Part shown: piece after piece, positions 5,886 to 8,022 of the stretch | Numbering within the stretch: position 1 is the stretch's first letter | How the letters are laid out: the number at the start of each line of letters is the position of its first letter | Source of the DNA: Nitrososphaerales archaeon TH1920 | GTDB lineage: Archaea; Thermoproteota; Nitrososphaeria; Nitrososphaerales; Nitrososphaeraceae | Direction: 5' to 3' | DNA length: 8,022 nt | NCBI GenBank assembly: GCA_014523495.1 | Contig: JAATVM010000139.1 | Location: 1-8,022 of the forward strand | Program-made: the position numbers and the translations under genes | The notes under the pieces: model-generated | What the model was told of the DNA's origin: nothing | The model's input: only the letters and a program-made list of their open reading frames with translations | The model's database searches: none

Positions 5886-5946
5886 TATTAATATTATTTG
5901 AATTGGCAGTTTCTGAGTACATGTATGAATTCAAATTTTAATTAAA
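5886..5946. promoter_or_regulatory. Divergent promoter region of thi4 and the winged-helix gene
   Basis: Two AT-rich boxes face outward. TATTAATATTA (5886-5896) serves thi4, predicting a start near 5865, and TTTTAATTAAA (5936-5946) serves the winged-helix gene, predicting a start near 5968. Both imply almost leaderless mRNAs. The same 9-base element, AATTCAAAT in each promoter's own direction, touches each TATA box on its upstream side (5904-5896 on minus, 5928-5936 on plus). The two copies form an inverted repeat 32 bases centre to centre. A perfect TACATGTA palindrome lies between them at 5918-5925. This arrangement suggests a shared operator or shared initiation element. Confidence 0.5.
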
Positions 5947-5967
5947 GGCTTATTGTGAATAGTCTAA

Positions 5968-6267
5968 ATGTCAGATCCCACGGCCAGACGCCTCTTATGG
6001 TATCTATTTGCAGGGTCAAAAGGTGGTGAAAATAGAATCAAGATCATAAACTTGTTGCAAGAAACTCCACTGAACATAAATCGCATGGCAGAAATTTTGA
6101 ATCTTGACTATAAGGCTATTCGGCATCACGTTGATGTGTTAGAAAAAAATAATCTGGTTTCAAGAATGGGTGAAAAATATGGAATAATGTATTTTATTTC
6201 AAATTATCTCGAATCAAATATGGATACATTCAAAGAAATTGTAAACAAAATAAACAAGCAGAATTAG
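5968..6267 (+). CDS. Small winged-helix (ArsR-like) transcriptional regulator
   Basis: A 99-residue single-domain DNA-binding protein. After a short N-terminal segment, RRLLWYLFAGSKGG, come helix ENRIKIINLLQETP (21-34), the helix-turn-helix NINRMAEILNLDYKAIRHHVDVLEKNNLV (36-64) with the recognition helix around KAIRHHVDVL, and a wing RMGEKYGIMYFIS (66-78). A C-terminal helix, MDTFKEIVNKINK, may serve dimerisation. The pattern is that of ArsR/wHTH_20-like regulators, and I associate the N-terminal motif with Nitrososphaeria. No metal-binding cysteine set is present, so metal sensing is unlikely. It is divergent from thi4 over 105 bases, so it may regulate thi4, itself, or both; this is inferred from position only. 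The start is the ATG at 5968, where transcription itself is predicted to begin. Confidence 0.85.
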   Translation: MSDPTARRLLWYLFAGSKGGENRIKIINLLQETPLNINRMAEILNLDYKAIRHHVDVLEKNNLVSRMGEKYGIMYFISNYLESNMDTFKEIVNKINKQN

Positions 6268-6310
6268 ACGTCATTAATTCATTAATCAAATTCAGTAAAA
6301 TAATATCCTT

Positions 6311-7429
6311 TTAATCCAAGATTGTTCTGGATAAAGGACCACTTCTAACTTTTTCTATTATGTTTTGAAGTAAATTAGTTAACTCTGATTTATGAGAATC
6401 AAGATATTCTTGACCTTTTTCCTTCAGCCTAACATAATACACCCTCAAATCACGATGTTGATCAAAGAATTGCTCTATCAATGTATTGCCATGTTTCTGC
6501 GGGCTTGTTAATTGTTCAAATGAATCAATAGTCTGGGTTATGTTTCCATTTTTGACAGATTCAATTGATTTGTCTAATATTTCAAGAATATCCCTTATCT
6601 CCTGAATTGGTGCAGAATACTCCTTGGATTTAAGAAATCCGGATCTTTTCATTTCTCCTAGTCTGTCTGAAAGGTCTCTTGAAAGTTCATAGTACTGTTC
6701 CTTACCAGTCAGTGATTTCTTTTCTTTTAATGTCACTAGTCCCTTCATACTTAACCTCATGAAGGCATCTTCAACATCCTGTTTATCCATTCCAGTTAAC
6801 CAAACAATTTTACCTACGTAATCATATCCTTGTCGTAAGGATTCGAGTACGACCACTTCAATTATCCTCATAAAACCCTCTTCTGCGCGAGCATTTTCAA
6901 AATCTCGATCCCGCACAGCTTTTTTTGCATGAGAAATATCTATTTCAATCGCTCTTTTCAAAGCCTCCATTCCGTCATCCACCTTCCCATCTAATGTGAG
7001 ATAACATGCATAGTTGTACCAAACCATTCCATCACTTGGATTTACATCCAGAGCTTTCACACTGCATTCTATAGCTTTGGTATAGTTATTCATTTTATAA
7101 TATGCTAGTCCCTTTAAATTCCAAGCTTCATAATTATCGGGATCTATATTCAATGCCATATCATACGAAGATATGGCAAATGAGTAATCATCCATATGGA
7201 AGTGGGCATAGCCTTTTTTAATCCAGGCTTCAACAAACTTTGGATCTATCCTAAGAGCCAACTCGAAACTACGTATGGCATCATTTAATTTGTCGTTAGA
7301 CATGTGATTCACACCTTTTTTATATAAATCACGTACCTGAAAGTCACGATGGTCTATCGTGTTTTTGGTTTCTTCTGTATTGTTAGAAGTATTGTCATTC
7401 TTGTCTTTAGCTCTGAAGAATCTACTCAT
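6311..7429 (-). CDS. TPR protein with a central winged-helix domain
   Basis: A 372-residue protein whose specific function I do not recognise. An acidic, Asn/Thr-rich N-terminal stretch (to about residue 28) leads into four tetratricopeptide repeats at about 32-65, 66-99, 100-133 and 134-167. They show the usual A-x-x-x-Y/F and ALxIDP pattern, and a capping helix HAKKAVRDRDFEN follows. Residues 185-250 look like a winged helix: helices around MRIIEVVVLESLRQG and VGKIVWLTGMDKQDVEDAFMRLSMKGLV, then a basic hairpin KEKKSLTGKEQYYEL. The last 120 residues are charged and helical, possibly coiled-coil. No signal peptide or membrane segment is seen, so it should be cytoplasmic. The ATG at 7427-7429 is preferred over a GTG directly before it at 7430-7432. 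It converges with the small winged-helix gene across 43 bases. Confidence 0.8.
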   Translation of the reverse strand: MSRFFRAKDKNDNTSNNTEETKNTIDHRDFQVRDLYKKGVNHMSNDKLNDAIRSFELALRIDPKFVEAWIKKGYAHFHMDDYSFAISSYDMALNIDPDNYEAWNLKGLAYYKMNNYTKAIECSVKALDVNPSDGMVWYNYACYLTLDGKVDDGMEALKRAIEIDISHAKKAVRDRDFENARAEEGFMRIIEVVVLESLRQGYDYVGKIVWLTGMDKQDVEDAFMRLSMKGLVTLKEKKSLTGKEQYYELSRDLSDRLGEMKRSGFLKSKEYSAPIQEIRDILEILDKSIESVKNGNITQTIDSFEQLTSPQKHGNTLIEQFFDQHRDLRVYYVRLKEKGQEYLDSHKSELTNLLQNIIEKVRSGPLSRTILD

Positions 7430-8022
7430 CACTATTGATTACCATTGTCAAAATAAATAGATTTGGTCACAAAAATTTTTTTAACGTTTCTTGCAATTCA
7501 CAATTAAATGACCTTGATTCATGGTGGTACTGAAACAATAATGTCAATTAAAAATCAAGATAAATAATTTTTTCAGATAATTAAATTCATTTTAATGGGT
7601 TATTATTGAGCTGATCACAATGAATTTTTGCATTTATAGTTGTTAATGCATCCTTACTTATATGATATCATAGGTCGTAACGTAAATACAATCGCAATAA
7701 TGGTTTATTACCAAAATTGTCATTGCAAAGTAATTATCATAGTTATCTGTTTCAAAAATTTTTGGTTCTGGTGATTTTTTAGTCCAAAGATCAGAGATCA
7801 AAATAGTAAATCAAAAAATCAAGAAAATTATTGTTACCACTTTGCAAATTAACCTCAATTATCATGAATAATTTAGCCATCAAATATACAAAAATCTGAT
7901 GCGATATTATATTATGTTCTTGTTTGTGGTAATCATTATGTTTATGTATTAATTCTATGGTAAGGTAACGCAGGAATATAGACAACTGAAATTTTTTGAA
8001 TTTAAAATTAATATTTATACTA
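7430..8022. other. Gene-free AT-rich region to the right edge
   Basis: About 590 bases without a protein gene I can support. I read both strands and found no tRNA, C/D-box RNA motif or tandem repeat. The most regular elements are a perfect 12-base palindrome TATGATATCATA (7661-7672), a 6-base-pair AT hairpin ATTAAA/TTTAAT (7580-7596), and two AAAAATTTTT tracts near 7472 and 7754. The final AATATTTATA-like stretch near the edge could be a TATA box for a gene outside the window. The region probably carries upstream control sequence for genes on either side. Confidence 0.5.
7454..7461 (-). promoter_or_regulatory. TATA-like box for the TPR gene
   Basis: Read on the minus strand the sequence CTATTTATTTTG spans this position. 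A start about 26 bases downstream would fall at about 7431, next to the GTG/ATG start codons, giving a leaderless mRNA. Several other AT-rich stretches nearby could do the same, so the choice is weak. Confidence 0.3.

Noticed and set aside
5015..5941. Plus-strand open frames opposite thi4
   Set aside because: They overlap a confident Thi4 gene on the other strand and show no domain of their own.
5863..5967. A TPP riboswitch upstream of thi4
   Set aside because: I found no THI-box pattern (CUGAGA and its partner segments), and the TATA position predicts a nearly leaderless thi4 mRNA, leaving no room for a riboswitch.
7430..7432. GTG start for the TPR gene
   Set aside because: An ATG follows immediately and gives the same protein less one residue.
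7791..7985. A 64-residue minus-strand open frame in the right-hand gap
   Set aside because: It starts with TTG, has AT-driven composition (many I, L, Y, F, H, N) and no recognisable domain. It is best explained as chance in AT-rich DNA.

Overview
The window looks like a piece of an AT-rich (roughly one-third GC by eye) ammonia-oxidising archaeal (Nitrososphaeria/Thaumarchaeota) chromosome. The evidence is coenzyme F420 synthesis (CofE), an archaeal-type Thi4 thiazole synthase, an N-terminal 'RRLLWYLFAGSKGG' winged-helix regulator of a kind I associate with this phylum, TATA boxes lying about 30 bases or less before start codons, few Shine-Dalgarno sequences, and poly-T terminators. The assignment rests on gene character, not on a database match. 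I see no mobile element, CRISPR array, rRNA or tRNA.

Layout. Bases 2-148 are the 3' end of a gene entering from the left. A plus-strand block follows: a SerB-type phosphoserine phosphatase, cofE, then a tight pair encoding a TusA-like sulfur carrier and a CysM-type cysteine synthase. Meeting cysM tail to tail, with one base between them, is a minus-strand thioredoxin reductase (trxB). Further right, also on the minus strand, thi4 is followed by a gene of unknown function that resembles the DUF6775 putative metallopeptidase family. Divergent from thi4 is a small winged-helix regulator, and convergent with that is a TPR/winged-helix protein. The last ~590 bases hold no gene I can support.

How the genes fit together. 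Much of the window concerns sulfur and serine/cysteine chemistry. SerB and CysM probably both act on O-phosphoserine: SerB removes the phosphate to give serine, and CysM replaces it to give cysteine. The CysM carries a GLRN motif that aligns with the O-phosphoserine-binding arginine of mycobacterial CysM, and the TusA-like protein is a natural candidate sulfur carrier for it. Thi4 has the cysteine of the sulfur-donating ('suicide') type, so it may consume protein cysteine sulfur to make the thiamine thiazole. The winged-helix gene shares a short promoter region with thi4, where the same 9-base element lies next to both TATA boxes.

The most striking observation is in the gene after thi4. A run of ten T (mRNA U10) separates its main frame from a -1 frame encoding a Cys/His-rich tail that matches my memory of the family's C-terminus. 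This could be an assembly or sequencing error, a real mutation, or functional slippage.
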